Part shown: piece by piece, positions 55,557 through 64,000 of the stretch
Layout: every line of letters starts with the position of its first letter
How positions within the stretch are numbered: position 1 is the stretch's first letter
Source of the DNA: Mariniphaga anaerophila
GTDB taxonomy: Bacteria > Bacteroidota > Bacteroidia > Bacteroidales > Prolixibacteraceae
Length of the DNA: 64,000 bases
Assembly (NCBI RefSeq): GCF_900129025.1
Contig: NZ_FQUM01000001.1
Location: 682,001 to 746,000 of the forward strand
Reading direction: 5' to 3'
Notes under the pieces: model-generated
Seen by the model: only the letters and a program-made list of their open reading frames with translations
The model's database searches: none
Told to the model about the DNA's origin: nothing
Program-made: the position numbers and the translations under genes

Positions 55557-55624
55557 AGATTATACTTCCTTTGTGTAAAACAAAAAAACAAAGCGCTACA
55601 TGATTGTTCATATAACGCCATTGG

Positions 55625-55639
55625 GCTCCCCAGGTTGGA
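55625..55639. repeat. Duplicated 3' end of tRNA-Asn (attachment site)
   Basis: GCTCCCCAGGTTGGA is identical to 55482-55496, the 3' end of tRNA-Asn, and the next 8 bases (GAAGAACC versus CTTGAACC) are still similar. It lies 69 bp on the 5' side of the intact tRNA and 73 bp before the integrase 2 stop. Probably an att site left by integration into a tandem tRNA copy. Confidence 0.75.
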
Positions 55640-55711
55640 GAAGAACCTTCCATCGTAGCACATCAATCCCCAAAATATCAATTTAAATAATCCAAATCCC
55701 ATGCTTTTCAC

Positions 55712-56938
55712 CTATATGTTTAACATCTTATTTGCCCCCTCCAATTTTTCAGAAAGCTCCTCCATATCATGACTAATCTTGCTATTCGTTATTCTTGCAT
55801 AAATCTGTGTAGTCTTGATGTTTGAATGCCCAAGCATTTTACTAACTGTTTCTATTGGTACTCCTTTAGACAATGTTACAGTTGTTGCAAAAGTATGACG
55901 AGCCAAATGAAAAGTCAGATTTTGCCTAATTCCACATAAATCCGCAATCTCCTTCAAATAGGAGTTCATTTTTTGATTACTCAAAACTGGCAAAACTTTT
56001 CCATTCAGGAGTTTCCCCTTATACTTTTCCAAAATCAATTTAGGGATATTTAATAAAAGGATATTGGATTGAATATTTGTTTTTTGCCGCTTTTTCATAA
56101 TCCAAAGCTTACCATCAAAGGAGCATCTGATATCATTTTCTTTCAAATTCTTGACATCAACATAAGCAAGTCCTGTATAACAGGAAAATAGAAAAACATC
56201 TCGGACCTGTTCGATTCTTTTAATGGCAAATCTTTTTTGCATAATCATGTTGAGTTCTTCCTGAGTAAGGTACCCCCTGTCAACTTTCTGTAAACGTATT
56301 TTATAATTTACAAAAGGATCTGCACTAATCCATCCATTGTTTTTAGCAAGGATAATTATCCGTTTAAATTGCTGCATAAACTTTGCAGTTGTGTTTATAT
56401 TACAATTGCAAGTAACCCGTAAATAAGTATCAAATCCTGTAATGAAACTATAATTGATTTCCTTTAAAGCAATGTCACTAAGATTGTACTGGTTCCTCAT
56501 AAAATCTGCAAGCCGTTTTCTTGTAAGCTCATACCGACCTACCGCAGATTCCGAAATCCCCTTTCCTATCCTTTTCTGCAAATCCTCATTATGTCTCTTA
56601 AAAACAACCAAAAGCATTTGTTGTTTTGTTGATATGCCAAGGAAAGCATTCTTAATCTTTTCTGCAGAGACAGACGATTCATGCCTTTCTATTTCCTGGT
56701 AATGAAGAAATAGAGTTGCCCGAATATTATCAAGAGCTGTATTAAGTTGATAAACCCGAGCGGATTTACCTATAACTCTGTTTGCTTTAGTATCCCAGAT
56801 ACTAGGGTCAACATTAAACTTGGAACTAAATTGTGCATATTCACCATTTACGGTAATTCGAACCATAATTCCAACTTCTCCGTTCTTGTTTACCTGGTTT
56901 TTTCTTGCATAAAATAAAATCTTAAATGTACTCTTCAT
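55712..56938 (-). CDS. Tyrosine recombinase/integrase 2
   Basis: A 408-residue integrase, close paralogue of integrase 1 (same N-terminus MKSTFKILFYARKNQVNKNG, same HLARH and GHSNIKTTQIYAR motifs). All catalytic-domain motifs are intact. It ends 73 bp from the duplicated att sequence at 55625, pointing toward it. Its upstream region shares the conserved leader module. The pair indicates two independent elements using the same tRNA site. Confidence 0.93.
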   Translation of the reverse strand: MKSTFKILFYARKNQVNKNGEVGIMVRITVNGEYAQFSSKFNVDPSIWDTKANRVIGKSARVYQLNTALDNIRATLFLHYQEIERHESSVSAEKIKNAFLGISTKQQMLLVVFKRHNEDLQKRIGKGISESAVGRYELTRKRLADFMRNQYNLSDIALKEINYSFITGFDTYLRVTCNCNINTTAKFMQQFKRIIILAKNNGWISADPFVNYKIRLQKVDRGYLTQEELNMIMQKRFAIKRIEQVRDVFLFSCYTGLAYVDVKNLKENDIRCSFDGKLWIMKKRQKTNIQSNILLLNIPKLILEKYKGKLLNGKVLPVLSNQKMNSYLKEIADLCGIRQNLTFHLARHTFATTVTLSKGVPIETVSKMLGHSNIKTTQIYARITNSKISHDMEELSEKLEGANKMLNI

Positions 56939-57369
56939 AATACTTAATTAATTGGTTATAAAACTAATTCAATCAAGCTACCTAAGTAAAGTCAAAAGAC
57001 GACAGTTCAGAGACTTATGGCACAAATCGTTACTAATCTCCTTCAAATATTTTAGTAACGATTTAGTAACGCTTCTTTGTCTGATAATGTCGTAATAATG
57101 TCATTAACATGACCTTATCAAAAGACAATAAAAAATGACGGAACGACAACGTAACTCCCTGTTGAACAGAGCCAATCATCACTATAGCCTTCAATTGTCA
57201 TGCTAATTCATAATTATTTACCTATTGCGACACCAACACATTAAAAACTGATTTACTGACACTTACAAGTACAACATTAAGTTTACAAAGGATGTCTGAT
57301 ATTCGATTGTCACAAACTTTCTACGAATTGTCCGCAATCTACTGAATATCAAGGAATGGAAAGAATAAA
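56939..57369. other. Intergenic region between integrase 2 and the truncated susD
   Basis: 431 bp without a supported gene. The integrase leader module is at 57001-57071. The remainder is AT-rich and holds the presumed junction between element 2 and the sialic-acid PUL. Confidence 0.5.
57001..57071. promoter_or_regulatory. Conserved leader module of integrase 2
   Basis: GACAGTTCAGAGACTTA (57001-57017), the inverted pair CGTTACTAA (57028-57036)/TTAGTAACG (57052-57060) and a further TTAGTAACG (57063-57071), 11 bp on. It corresponds to the module of integrase 1. Confidence 0.55.
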
Positions 57370-57400
57370 AAAAGAGTTGTCATAAAATGACAACTCTTTT
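57370..57400 (-). terminator. Terminator overlapping the end of the truncated susD
   Basis: Perfect 14-bp arms AAAAGAGTTGTCAT (57370-57383) and ATGACAACTCTTTT (57387-57400) with an AAA loop; on the minus strand a long T-tract follows. The susD frame runs into it and stops inside the far arm. Confidence 0.85.
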
Positions 57401-58630
57401 ACCGTTTTTGGGTGAACCTGAATAGACAGGAACTCCGGCACGTTGTTTTACTTTATTCAATTCATTGATGGCCTCGTTCACCATATTTGTCGCTGCCAAT
57501 GCTTCTGCTTTCAACAAAATAATATCAGCATACCGGTAAACAATTAAATCATTATCAAAATACCTGTCATCGTAAACCGTACCCCTAAACTTGTTTTGAC
57601 TAGTAAGTAATACTTCTCCGTTAGCCATTACCGCATCAATCATTGAAACATTTTTTCTAACATCTGAAGCGTATTCATTAAAAGCATTTTTCAATTCAGG
57701 GCTAGGGCCATAAACGTGTCTTGCTGAATTTCGCACTGTAACAGGTAAGTCTTCATAATTTGCGGCACCAGTTACATTTATGCCCCAGGAACTAAGCCTG
57801 TCTGCATATAAGTTATCCTTCTCCTGGTATTCAAAGAATAGTGAAAAGATAATTTCATCATTTTTCTTATTATCCGCACTAAAAATATCACCAAAGTCAG
57901 GTAATAAACTAAGGCCCGATTGTTCTACTATTGCAATTGCAGAAAGTGCTGCATCAAAGTCGGATTGCCCACCACCAAGAACTTTACCTGTCCACATTTT
58001 TACATCGGCTTGTAAAGCATATGCTGCCGGTTTCGACATCCTGTTTTTGTCCACATATCCTTCTTCCGGGAAGAAAGATAGAGCTGTCGTGATTTCGCCA
58101 TTTATAAAATTAAACACTTCATTTACATCTGCCCTGGCAACAAGTTCAACATCGGCATTTTGTGTTGGTTCTGTTACCAGCGGAACATCGCCCCAAATTT
58201 TTGCCATTTGGAAATAGACCATGGCTCGTAAAGCGTGGGATTCTGCCAATATCCTGTTTCTATCAGCTTCGTTTGAGAATTCAATATTATCAATCTCATA
58301 AATTAACCTGTTTATATGATAGATAGTATTATAAAAGCCACTCCAGGAAGGCGCGTTAGCCGCACTTAACGATTGTGCCCAAGCCTCAGATACGGGACCA
58401 ATCTGACCGGGTTCAAAAGAGTCACCACGATCTTCACCATACAAAATTGTATTGGTCCTTGTTCTTATCGCGCTGTAGATTCCTACAAGGTATGCCTCAC
58501 AATCACCGGGTTCATTCCAGAAACTTGAGGAGGTGATACTCGATATTGGTTTAACATCTAAATATTCGTCGCAGCCAAAATTTAAAAACATTAAGGCCGA
58601 AAATAAACTATATAAAATATATTTTTTCAT
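57380..58630 (-). pseudogene. SusD/RagB family lipoprotein, C-terminally truncated (sialic-acid PUL)
   Basis: A 416-residue frame with a proper lipoprotein signal (FLNFGCDEYLDV, Cys20) and SusD core (ESHALRAMVYFQMAKIWGDVPL). It ends after ...AINELNKVKQRAGVPVYSGSPKNGKRVVIL inside a terminator hairpin. Complete SusD proteins continue for another ~80-150 residues with an ELAFEG-x-R-W/Y-x-D-x-x-R-W segment and a PIPQ-x-E motif, both absent here. The loss probably came from a deletion linked to the integrase hotspot. The product may not form a working SusCD complex. Confidence 0.8.
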
Positions 58631-58642
58631 TGTTTGTTAGTT

Positions 58643-61600
58643 TTAGAAAGTTAGACTTACTCCAAATTTAAACTGTCGGGGACGAGGATAATCTCCTCGC
58701 TCACCTCCATCATAGTTTTCTGGTGTCAGGCCATCGTAGGCAGTTAGATATCCAATATTATAAGCCCCAGCTGTTAGAAGAATATTACTCATCTTCATCT
58801 TTTTTGCTATTTGTGAAGGTATGCTATACGAAAATGAAAGCTCCCTAAAAGCAAGATAGTCGCCTTTTGAAATATATAATGAATTTGGATAAGAATAAGA
58901 TGCCGCCGGGCCAACTCCCGAATAAATAGTGCTTCTTACATGGTTTCGTTTACCATTATCCCAGTCGGAGGCAGCACTATATCTGGGTATTGTTGCCTGA
59001 TCGCCTTGTTCCCACCACATATCGTCGCTTATAACATCGGTAAGGGTCATTACCCGGTTTCTGGCATTACCATTTGCCCGTGCTCGCCATCCATTTGATA
59101 TTACATGCCCTAAAGCATAGTCCATCACAAAACGGAAGGAAAATCCTTTCCAGTTTACAGTATTCGTAATTCCACCAATTTTATCGGGAGCTCCCCAGCC
59201 CATAAAAACCATGTCCCTGTCATCAATAATATCATTTCCATCTACATCTTCCCAGATAGCATCACCTCCAACTTTCTGTTCACCTGCGGGTTTATTCAAC
59301 CAGTAACCAGATACTTTTGTATCATAAGGAGCCTGAGCGGCATCTTCGTCAGTAGCGTAAACTCCAATCATGTTAAAAGCCCATATGCCTCCGAGGCGCT
59401 CACCTTCAGCTAGACCACCAACCATTTTGTAGTCGCCCAATTCTTTATCGTAGATCAAACCTCCGTTAATCCTGTTCTTCTCGTTTCCATTATCCGGCAG
59501 GTCAACGACAACTAATCTGTTAAAACTAAAATTTGCAGCAATATCCCAGGTTAATTCTTTTGTTTTTATGGCCTGAACGCCTAACTCAAATTCAACACCC
59601 CTGTTCCTAACAGAACCGTAATTTGCCCGAATCGTATTAAAACCTGATTCACGTGGTAAAGGAATAGAGACAAGTCGGTCTTTTGTAATCTTGTTATAGA
59701 AGTCTCCGTATAAAGAAATCCGATCGTTTAAAAAACTGGCATCAAAACCAATATCAGTTGAGCTGGTGGTTTCCCATACCAATGAATTGTTGGCGAGAGT
59801 AGTATTCAAAATACCCGGGATCCAGGTATAATTATATCCTGACGAGTAGGCTCCCTGTGTATCAGAGATTGAAAGAACATTATTTCCTGACTGGCCCCAA
59901 CTTGCGCGTAACTTTAACTTGTTTATAGAGGCAACATTCCAAAAATCCTCACTGTGCACATTCCATCCTGTTGTTATGGCCGGAAAAAATCCCCATTTAT
60001 TGGTTTCAGAGAATTTGGATGATCCATCAATTCTACCACTTATTCCCAGCAAATATTTTTTCTTGTAGTCATAATTTACCCTTCCGAAGAAAGAAACCAA
60101 ACGGTCATCACTAATCGTAGATGAAACTCTCTCGTCTTCTGTACTTGAAGCATTTAGGGTTGGTATATAGTCAGTTGGCGCATTTTTCCCTGATCCACTC
60201 AAAATGAAATAATGATAGTCTGTAAGATTTGCTCCTCCCATAGCATTGATAGAATGGTTTTTGTTGAATGTTTTATCAAGTGTCAGAATAGCATCACCCA
60301 TATATCTCCTGCCTAAAGAATGACTGGAACTCATATTCCTGTTCTTATCAAATTCATGATAACTTTCGAAATAGTTATAAACCTGCTCATCGTTAAACAA
60401 CGAACCAGAGGGTTTGAAATGAAGTCCTTTGGTGATTTCCCAATCTAAACCTATCCTAAAAGTTGAACGATATCTTTTTTGTTCATAATCCTCATAATAC
60501 AATTCATGTAAAATGTTTCTGGGAGAGCCGCCTCCTTCACCAATGGCCGGAGTACCATCAGGATAATACATTCTAACTGAATGTGGCAAACGGGAAGACC
60601 TGTTAAGAGTTCCATTATAGCTGGCAGGATCATTATAGTTGGCATATTGGTAGTTAACACCAGCTTCCACCTGAACATTGTCTTTTACGTTGTAGGTGGT
60701 ATTAATCAAAAAACTCAAACGTTCGTAAAAAGTACCTTTTACGATACCTTCCTGATCTGCATAACCAAGCCCCGTGTAAATACTTGCCTTTTCGTTTCCT
60801 GCTGAAAAATTAATGTCGTAATTATTACTGATACCGGTTTGAAACATTACTTCATCATAATTATTGTCTTTAAACAACATTTTTTTTCCGGTAACGGGAT
60901 CAATCATGGTTTGATACCCTTGATTATCCAGTAAATCACTAACGAGCCCAGGCCCTTCTGCGTTAATCAAATCATCGATAAACTCGAGCGTATGTTTAGC
61001 ATTCATAAATCCGCCACCGTGCTGATTATTGCTAATATTATTGGTTGAATAAGGATAAGCACCGTCAGACAAACGTTTCGCGGAGTTGACATCATCCAAC
61101 CCAAGTGCAGCTGCCTTTCTGCTTGCCCAGATATAATCTTCGGCACTTGAAAAAGGATAGGATTTTGCAATTGTTTCAACCTGAGTAGAATACTTGAAGT
61201 TAATCTGACCTTTCCCTGATTTCCCTGATTTTGTTGTTATAATTACAATACCATTTGCTCCCCTTGCTCCATAAATGGCAGTAGAAGCTGCATCTTTTAA
61301 AACCTGAAGGGTTTCAATATCCTCTGCATTAAGGTCGTTAATGGGTCTTATCACTCCGTCAACGATATACAATGGACCATCTGAATCGGGAGAAGTGGAA
61401 GTCCCTCCCCTAATAACAACCTTTGCTGATGCTCCTGGCATTCCATTGGTAACCCGAACATCTACCCCGGCAGCTTTTCCTTGTAATGCATTAATGGGAT
61501 TTACCTGATTGGACATTCTGATTTCATCGGCTTCAATTTTTGATACGGAACTGGTAACCAATGCCCTTGATTGTGTTCCATATCCAATAGCCACCACTTC

Positions 61601-61960
61601 TTCAATACCAACTGAAGATAACTTCAAAAAAACATCTAGCTTAGTTCTTCCATCAACACTTATTTCCTGATTTTCGTAACCAATGAACGAAAACACAAGA
61701 ACTGCGTCAGGACTAACACTCATGGTATAATTTCCATCTACATCGGAAACAGTCCCGTTTGTTGTCCCCTTGACAACAATATTAACTCCCGGCAGAACCT
61801 CTCCGGTGCTCTCGGTAACTGAACCTGTAACAGTAATAGTTTGCTGGCCAAATACAATTGCAGGCACAATTAAGAATATTGCACCCACCATCGAAAGTTT
61901 AGCTTTTCGCAAATACAATTGCCAAAAGCTTCTTTCCTTTTTTCCGTCTGTTTTTTTCAT
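58643..61960 (-). CDS. SusC/RagA family TonB-dependent transporter (sialic-acid PUL)
   Basis: A 1105-residue transporter: basic N-terminus with a late signal segment (GAIFLIVPAIVFGQ, ~26-39), CPD-like domain (VTGSVTESTGEVLPGVNIVVKG), TonB-box region (IEEVVAIGYGTQSR), plug (VVIRGGTSTSPDSDGPLYIVDGV, QVLKDAASTAIYGARGANG) and barrel ending PRPRQFKFGVSLTF. The frame is complete. The nanA/GntR neighbours suggest import of sialylated glycans (inference). Its partner SusD downstream is truncated. Confidence 0.94.
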   Translation of the reverse strand: MKKTDGKKERSFWQLYLRKAKLSMVGAIFLIVPAIVFGQQTITVTGSVTESTGEVLPGVNIVVKGTTNGTVSDVDGNYTMSVSPDAVLVFSFIGYENQEISVDGRTKLDVFLKLSSVGIEEVVAIGYGTQSRALVTSSVSKIEADEIRMSNQVNPINALQGKAAGVDVRVTNGMPGASAKVVIRGGTSTSPDSDGPLYIVDGVIRPINDLNAEDIETLQVLKDAASTAIYGARGANGIVIITTKSGKSGKGQINFKYSTQVETIAKSYPFSSAEDYIWASRKAAALGLDDVNSAKRLSDGAYPYSTNNISNNQHGGGFMNAKHTLEFIDDLINAEGPGLVSDLLDNQGYQTMIDPVTGKKMLFKDNNYDEVMFQTGISNNYDINFSAGNEKASIYTGLGYADQEGIVKGTFYERLSFLINTTYNVKDNVQVEAGVNYQYANYNDPASYNGTLNRSSRLPHSVRMYYPDGTPAIGEGGGSPRNILHELYYEDYEQKRYRSTFRIGLDWEITKGLHFKPSGSLFNDEQVYNYFESYHEFDKNRNMSSSHSLGRRYMGDAILTLDKTFNKNHSINAMGGANLTDYHYFILSGSGKNAPTDYIPTLNASSTEDERVSSTISDDRLVSFFGRVNYDYKKKYLLGISGRIDGSSKFSETNKWGFFPAITTGWNVHSEDFWNVASINKLKLRASWGQSGNNVLSISDTQGAYSSGYNYTWIPGILNTTLANNSLVWETTSSTDIGFDASFLNDRISLYGDFYNKITKDRLVSIPLPRESGFNTIRANYGSVRNRGVEFELGVQAIKTKELTWDIAANFSFNRLVVVDLPDNGNEKNRINGGLIYDKELGDYKMVGGLAEGERLGGIWAFNMIGVYATDEDAAQAPYDTKVSGYWLNKPAGEQKVGGDAIWEDVDGNDIIDDRDMVFMGWGAPDKIGGITNTVNWKGFSFRFVMDYALGHVISNGWRARANGNARNRVMTLTDVISDDMWWEQGDQATIPRYSAASDWDNGKRNHVRSTIYSGVGPAASYSYPNSLYISKGDYLAFRELSFSYSIPSQIAKKMKMSNILLTAGAYNIGYLTAYDGLTPENYDGGERGDYPRPRQFKFGVSLTF

Positions 61961-62010
61961 AAATTTGTAAACTTTTAAGATTAATTCAATTATTTGGATT
62001 AGTTTTTTTT

Positions 62011-62039
62011 AAGGTCCTGCGCTGGTATCGCAGGACCTT
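62011..62039. promoter_or_regulatory. Hairpin between nanA and susC
   Basis: Perfect 11-bp inverted repeat AAGGTCCTGCG (62011-62021)/CGCAGGACCTT (62029-62039). On the minus strand it is followed by A8, not T, so it is not a simple terminator in the operon direction; mRNA processing or 5' protection of the susC message is plausible. Confidence 0.6.
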
Positions 62040-62064
62040 TGTCTAACCAAACTAAAGCTATTAA

Positions 62065-62979
62065 TCAGGTATTCCTGATTTCGAAAAACTCTTCACTATT
62101 CAGATCATTTATAAGTTGCTCATAACTATCTTCATTAAACTCTGATACTGGTAAACGGAAATTACCACAATCAATTCCAAGTGTTTTCATTAAACGCTTG
62201 CCCACCACAATGGCTCCTCCGTATTGATTCAGTATGGTAATAATTTTTACCGACTTCAGTTGTTTTTGCCTTGCAGCTTCTATATTCCCTTTTATAAAAT
62301 CGCTAATTATATCACTATACAGTGGAGCCATAAAATTGTAAGTACTGCCTACTGCTCCTTTTGCACCAAAGGCAAGGCCTGCAAGCAGTAACTCATCATA
62401 ACCATGCAGAATATCCCATTTACCACCATCCTGGTTTATACATTGCTGCATTTCCATAAAATTGTTATCGGTAAATTTTATCCCTGCAAAATTAGGTATC
62501 TTCCGTGGTGCCTGTTTTATAAACTCACTCATTGAAAGCCTGATCCCAGACACATTGGGAATGTGGTAATAGTAGAATGGTAATTGAGGAGAACCTGCGG
62601 CGACTTCGGCACTAAAACCCACCAGTTCTTCAACACGGGCAGGCTGTAAAAATGCCGGTCCCATACAACCAACAGCGTATGCGCCCGCACTTTGGGCATG
62701 TTGTGCCAACTCATTGGATTGTTTTGCCGATGTGGTGCCCACATGTACAATGACATTAAAATCATCGCTTTGTTCTGCAATCCACCTTTCAGCAACATTT
62801 TTTCGCTCTTCCCCGGTCATCAGCATCCCCTCTCCCGTGGTTCCGCAAATAAAAACACCTTTTAATCCATCATTCTTTAACTTGTTCGCATATGGCGGAA
62901 TCATGTTCAAATTCACTGAACCATCCCGATTCATGGGTGTAAATGGTGCGGCAATCAGACCTGTAATCTTATTTTGCAT
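62065..62979 (-). CDS. nanA: N-acetylneuraminate lyase (DHDPS/NAL family)
   Basis: A 304-residue TIM-barrel aldolase. The substrate-carboxylate motif ICGTTGEG is near residue 45. The catalytic Tyr lies in FYYYHIPNVSGI and the Schiff-base Lys in FAGIKFTDNN. The YHIPxxSG pattern favours N-acetylneuraminate lyase over dihydrodipicolinate synthase. It cleaves sialic acid to N-acetylmannosamine and pyruvate in the cytoplasm. 10 bp after the GntR regulator gene, so probably co-transcribed. Confidence 0.85.
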   Translation of the reverse strand: MQNKITGLIAAPFTPMNRDGSVNLNMIPPYANKLKNDGLKGVFICGTTGEGMLMTGEERKNVAERWIAEQSDDFNVIVHVGTTSAKQSNELAQHAQSAGAYAVGCMGPAFLQPARVEELVGFSAEVAAGSPQLPFYYYHIPNVSGIRLSMSEFIKQAPRKIPNFAGIKFTDNNFMEMQQCINQDGGKWDILHGYDELLLAGLAFGAKGAVGSTYNFMAPLYSDIISDFIKGNIEAARQKQLKSVKIITILNQYGGAIVVGKRLMKTLGIDCGNFRLPVSEFNEDSYEQLINDLNSEEFFEIRNT

Positions 62980-62989
62980 TTAATTATTT

Positions 62990-63697
62990 TTATTTATTGT
63001 AGTTGTACAAGAATTCCCAATAAGGTTGTAAGTGTGCTTTTATTGCATTTCGGTATTCATCTTTCTTACCTATTTTAATCAATTGCAACAAATCAGCATG
63101 CTCAACAATTCTATCCTGTTCTTTTAATTTTATGTTGATTGGCTGGAAATGACTTTCGTAGTTTTGCTTTGCAAAAACAAAAATCGGGTGCATAATTTCA
63201 TTAAACTGGAGGATAAAACTGTTCCCTGCGATTTTATAGATCTTGGTATGAAACAGCATCTCATCTTCAACAGACAGGTTATTGATACCAATAGCTTCCT
63301 GACGAGATACAATTTGTTCGAGTTCCATTATATCAGCCCCTGTTACATTATTAAAAACAAAGTCAGTTATTCCTGTTTCCAGAGCAATTCTCATGCCCAT
63401 CATATCCTTTATTGTCCCAATACTTAAAAGATTGGGGTCGAGTACCTTTTTCAATCCATTTAAAAGAGGAGGTTCTGTTACAACAATCCCTCTTTTGGGA
63501 CGGGTTTGAATTAATCCCAGCATCCTTAGCCGACTCATTGCCTCACGAACAACATTCCGGCTAATCCCCATCATTTCGACAAATTCCATTTCGTTGGGTA
63601 GCGAATCGCCTGGGACTAAATTATTTTCTTTAATGAAATTGATAATTTTTTCCTCAACCTGATCAGCTAATGTAATTGCAGTAAAGCCCGTTTTCAT
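62990..63697 (-). CDS. GntR/FadR-family regulator, probably of sialic-acid use
   Basis: A 235-residue regulator with an N-terminal winged helix (EEKIINFIKENNLVPGDSLPNEMEFVEMMGISRNVVREAMSRLRMLGLI, ~12-60) and an all-helical FadR/FCD ligand-binding domain with conserved acidic and His residues. Next to nanA, it probably senses sialic acid or a derivative. A region upstream (about 63715-63743) has GTC/GAC half-sites that could be its operator, though the symmetry is weak. Confidence 0.85.
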   Translation of the reverse strand: MKTGFTAITLADQVEEKIINFIKENNLVPGDSLPNEMEFVEMMGISRNVVREAMSRLRMLGLIQTRPKRGIVVTEPPLLNGLKKVLDPNLLSIGTIKDMMGMRIALETGITDFVFNNVTGADIMELEQIVSRQEAIGINNLSVEDEMLFHTKIYKIAGNSFILQFNEIMHPIFVFAKQNYESHFQPINIKLKEQDRIVEHADLLQLIKIGKKDEYRNAIKAHLQPYWEFLYNYNK

Positions 63698-64000
63698 ATT
63701 GGTTAATTATTTCTTATTGGTCATATACTATTTGTAGGACAATTATAACAATTGTTTTTCAAAATCAAAAATATTAGACGAAAAAGTTAAGTAAGAGTCT
63801 GATACATCACTGTATATAATGGTTTTAAATAATACTTTCTACTGATTCCTCCTCACTGTCTCTTCTTTATTCTGAACTAACAGTTGACAATATCCTTTAT
63901 ACATGAAAGATTTGTATCACCAGTATATCCATAACCATAATAAAAATACCGGAGACGCTCCTCCGGTATAAAGTGGAAAATCCGCTTAAAGTGGTTCTTC
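63698..64000. other. Region upstream of the GntR gene
   Basis: 303 bp of AT-rich DNA, probably holding the promoter of the GntR-nanA-susC operon and the terminator of a gene further right. No open frame is supported. Confidence 0.5.
63946..63969 (-). terminator. Terminator of a minus-strand gene beyond the right edge
   Basis: Perfect 9-bp arms ATACCGGAG (63946-63954)/CTCCGGTAT (63961-63969), 6-nt loop, followed on the minus strand by TTTTTATTAT. It marks the 3' end of a gene entering from outside the window. Confidence 0.8.

Noticed and set aside
55350-55658. Plus-strand 102-residue frame
   Set aside because: It crosses the tRNA-Asn gene and the att repeat; the translated PQVGLEPTTYGL is the familiar artefact of reading through a tRNA antisense.
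63715-63743. Operator for the GntR regulator
   Set aside because: Only weak symmetry (GTC/GAC half-sites); mentioned under the regulator but not supported enough as its own feature.

Overview
The window is from a member of the Bacteroidota, most likely an anaerobic or marine Bacteroidales/Marinilabiliales-type organism (lineage is inference). Reasons: three SusC/SusD-type pairs, a Bacteroidetes-type conjugation operon (traE-traN), a Nudix-type AraR in an arabinose operon, a promoter with the Bacteroidetes TTTG/TAnnTTTG pattern, and AT-rich DNA with little Shine-Dalgarno signal.

Layout. 1-717: truncated minus-strand gene for a PD-(D/E)xK (Mrr-like) nuclease. 1154-11514: plus-strand conjugation operon traE, F, G, I, J, K, L, M, N. 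traI is split by a 2,488-bp group II intron (4529-7016) that encodes a reverse transcriptase/maturase; the splice sites can be placed to the base and restore a 209-residue TraI. 11594-12348: small convergent hypothetical genes. 12405-13730: non-coding stretch with a long inverted repeat and three ~365-bp imperfect tandem repeats that look like structured RNA. 13973-21518: L-arabinose operon (araR, araA, Na+ symporter, araD, araB, secreted galM). 21592-22988: three related small Cys-containing proteins around a decayed IS4-type transposase. 23036-35188: PUL 1 (LacI, SSS symporter, FAD oxidoreductase, SusC, SusD, discoidin/GH9-like enzyme), with strong palindromic LacI operators. 35580-53529: PUL 2, a beta-xylan locus (SusC, SusD, surface glycan-binding lipoprotein, GH120-like, two GH26-like, sugar MFS, GH43, SDR), with a divergent membrane-tethered propeller/LuxR regulator. 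53991-57071: integration hotspot with two related tyrosine integrases around tRNA-Asn(GTT) and a duplicated 3' tRNA fragment. 57380-63697: remnant of a sialic-acid PUL (GntR regulator, N-acetylneuraminate lyase, SusC, 3'-truncated SusD).

How it fits together. PUL 2 would bind and cut xylan at the surface, import oligosaccharides through SusCD, finish them with GH43/GH120 and take up pentose by MFS; the arabinose operon handles a possible side-chain sugar. Conjugation genes on one side and an integrase beside a tRNA on the other suggest that the left ~55 kb could be one integrative conjugative element carrying glycan-use cargo. This is a hypothesis, because the left end lies outside the window.

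Most interesting: the triple structured repeat, the intron-split traI, the three Cys-containing small proteins, the operator sets upstream of the PULs, and the tandem integrase/tRNA hotspot with a truncated susD that reads into its own terminator.
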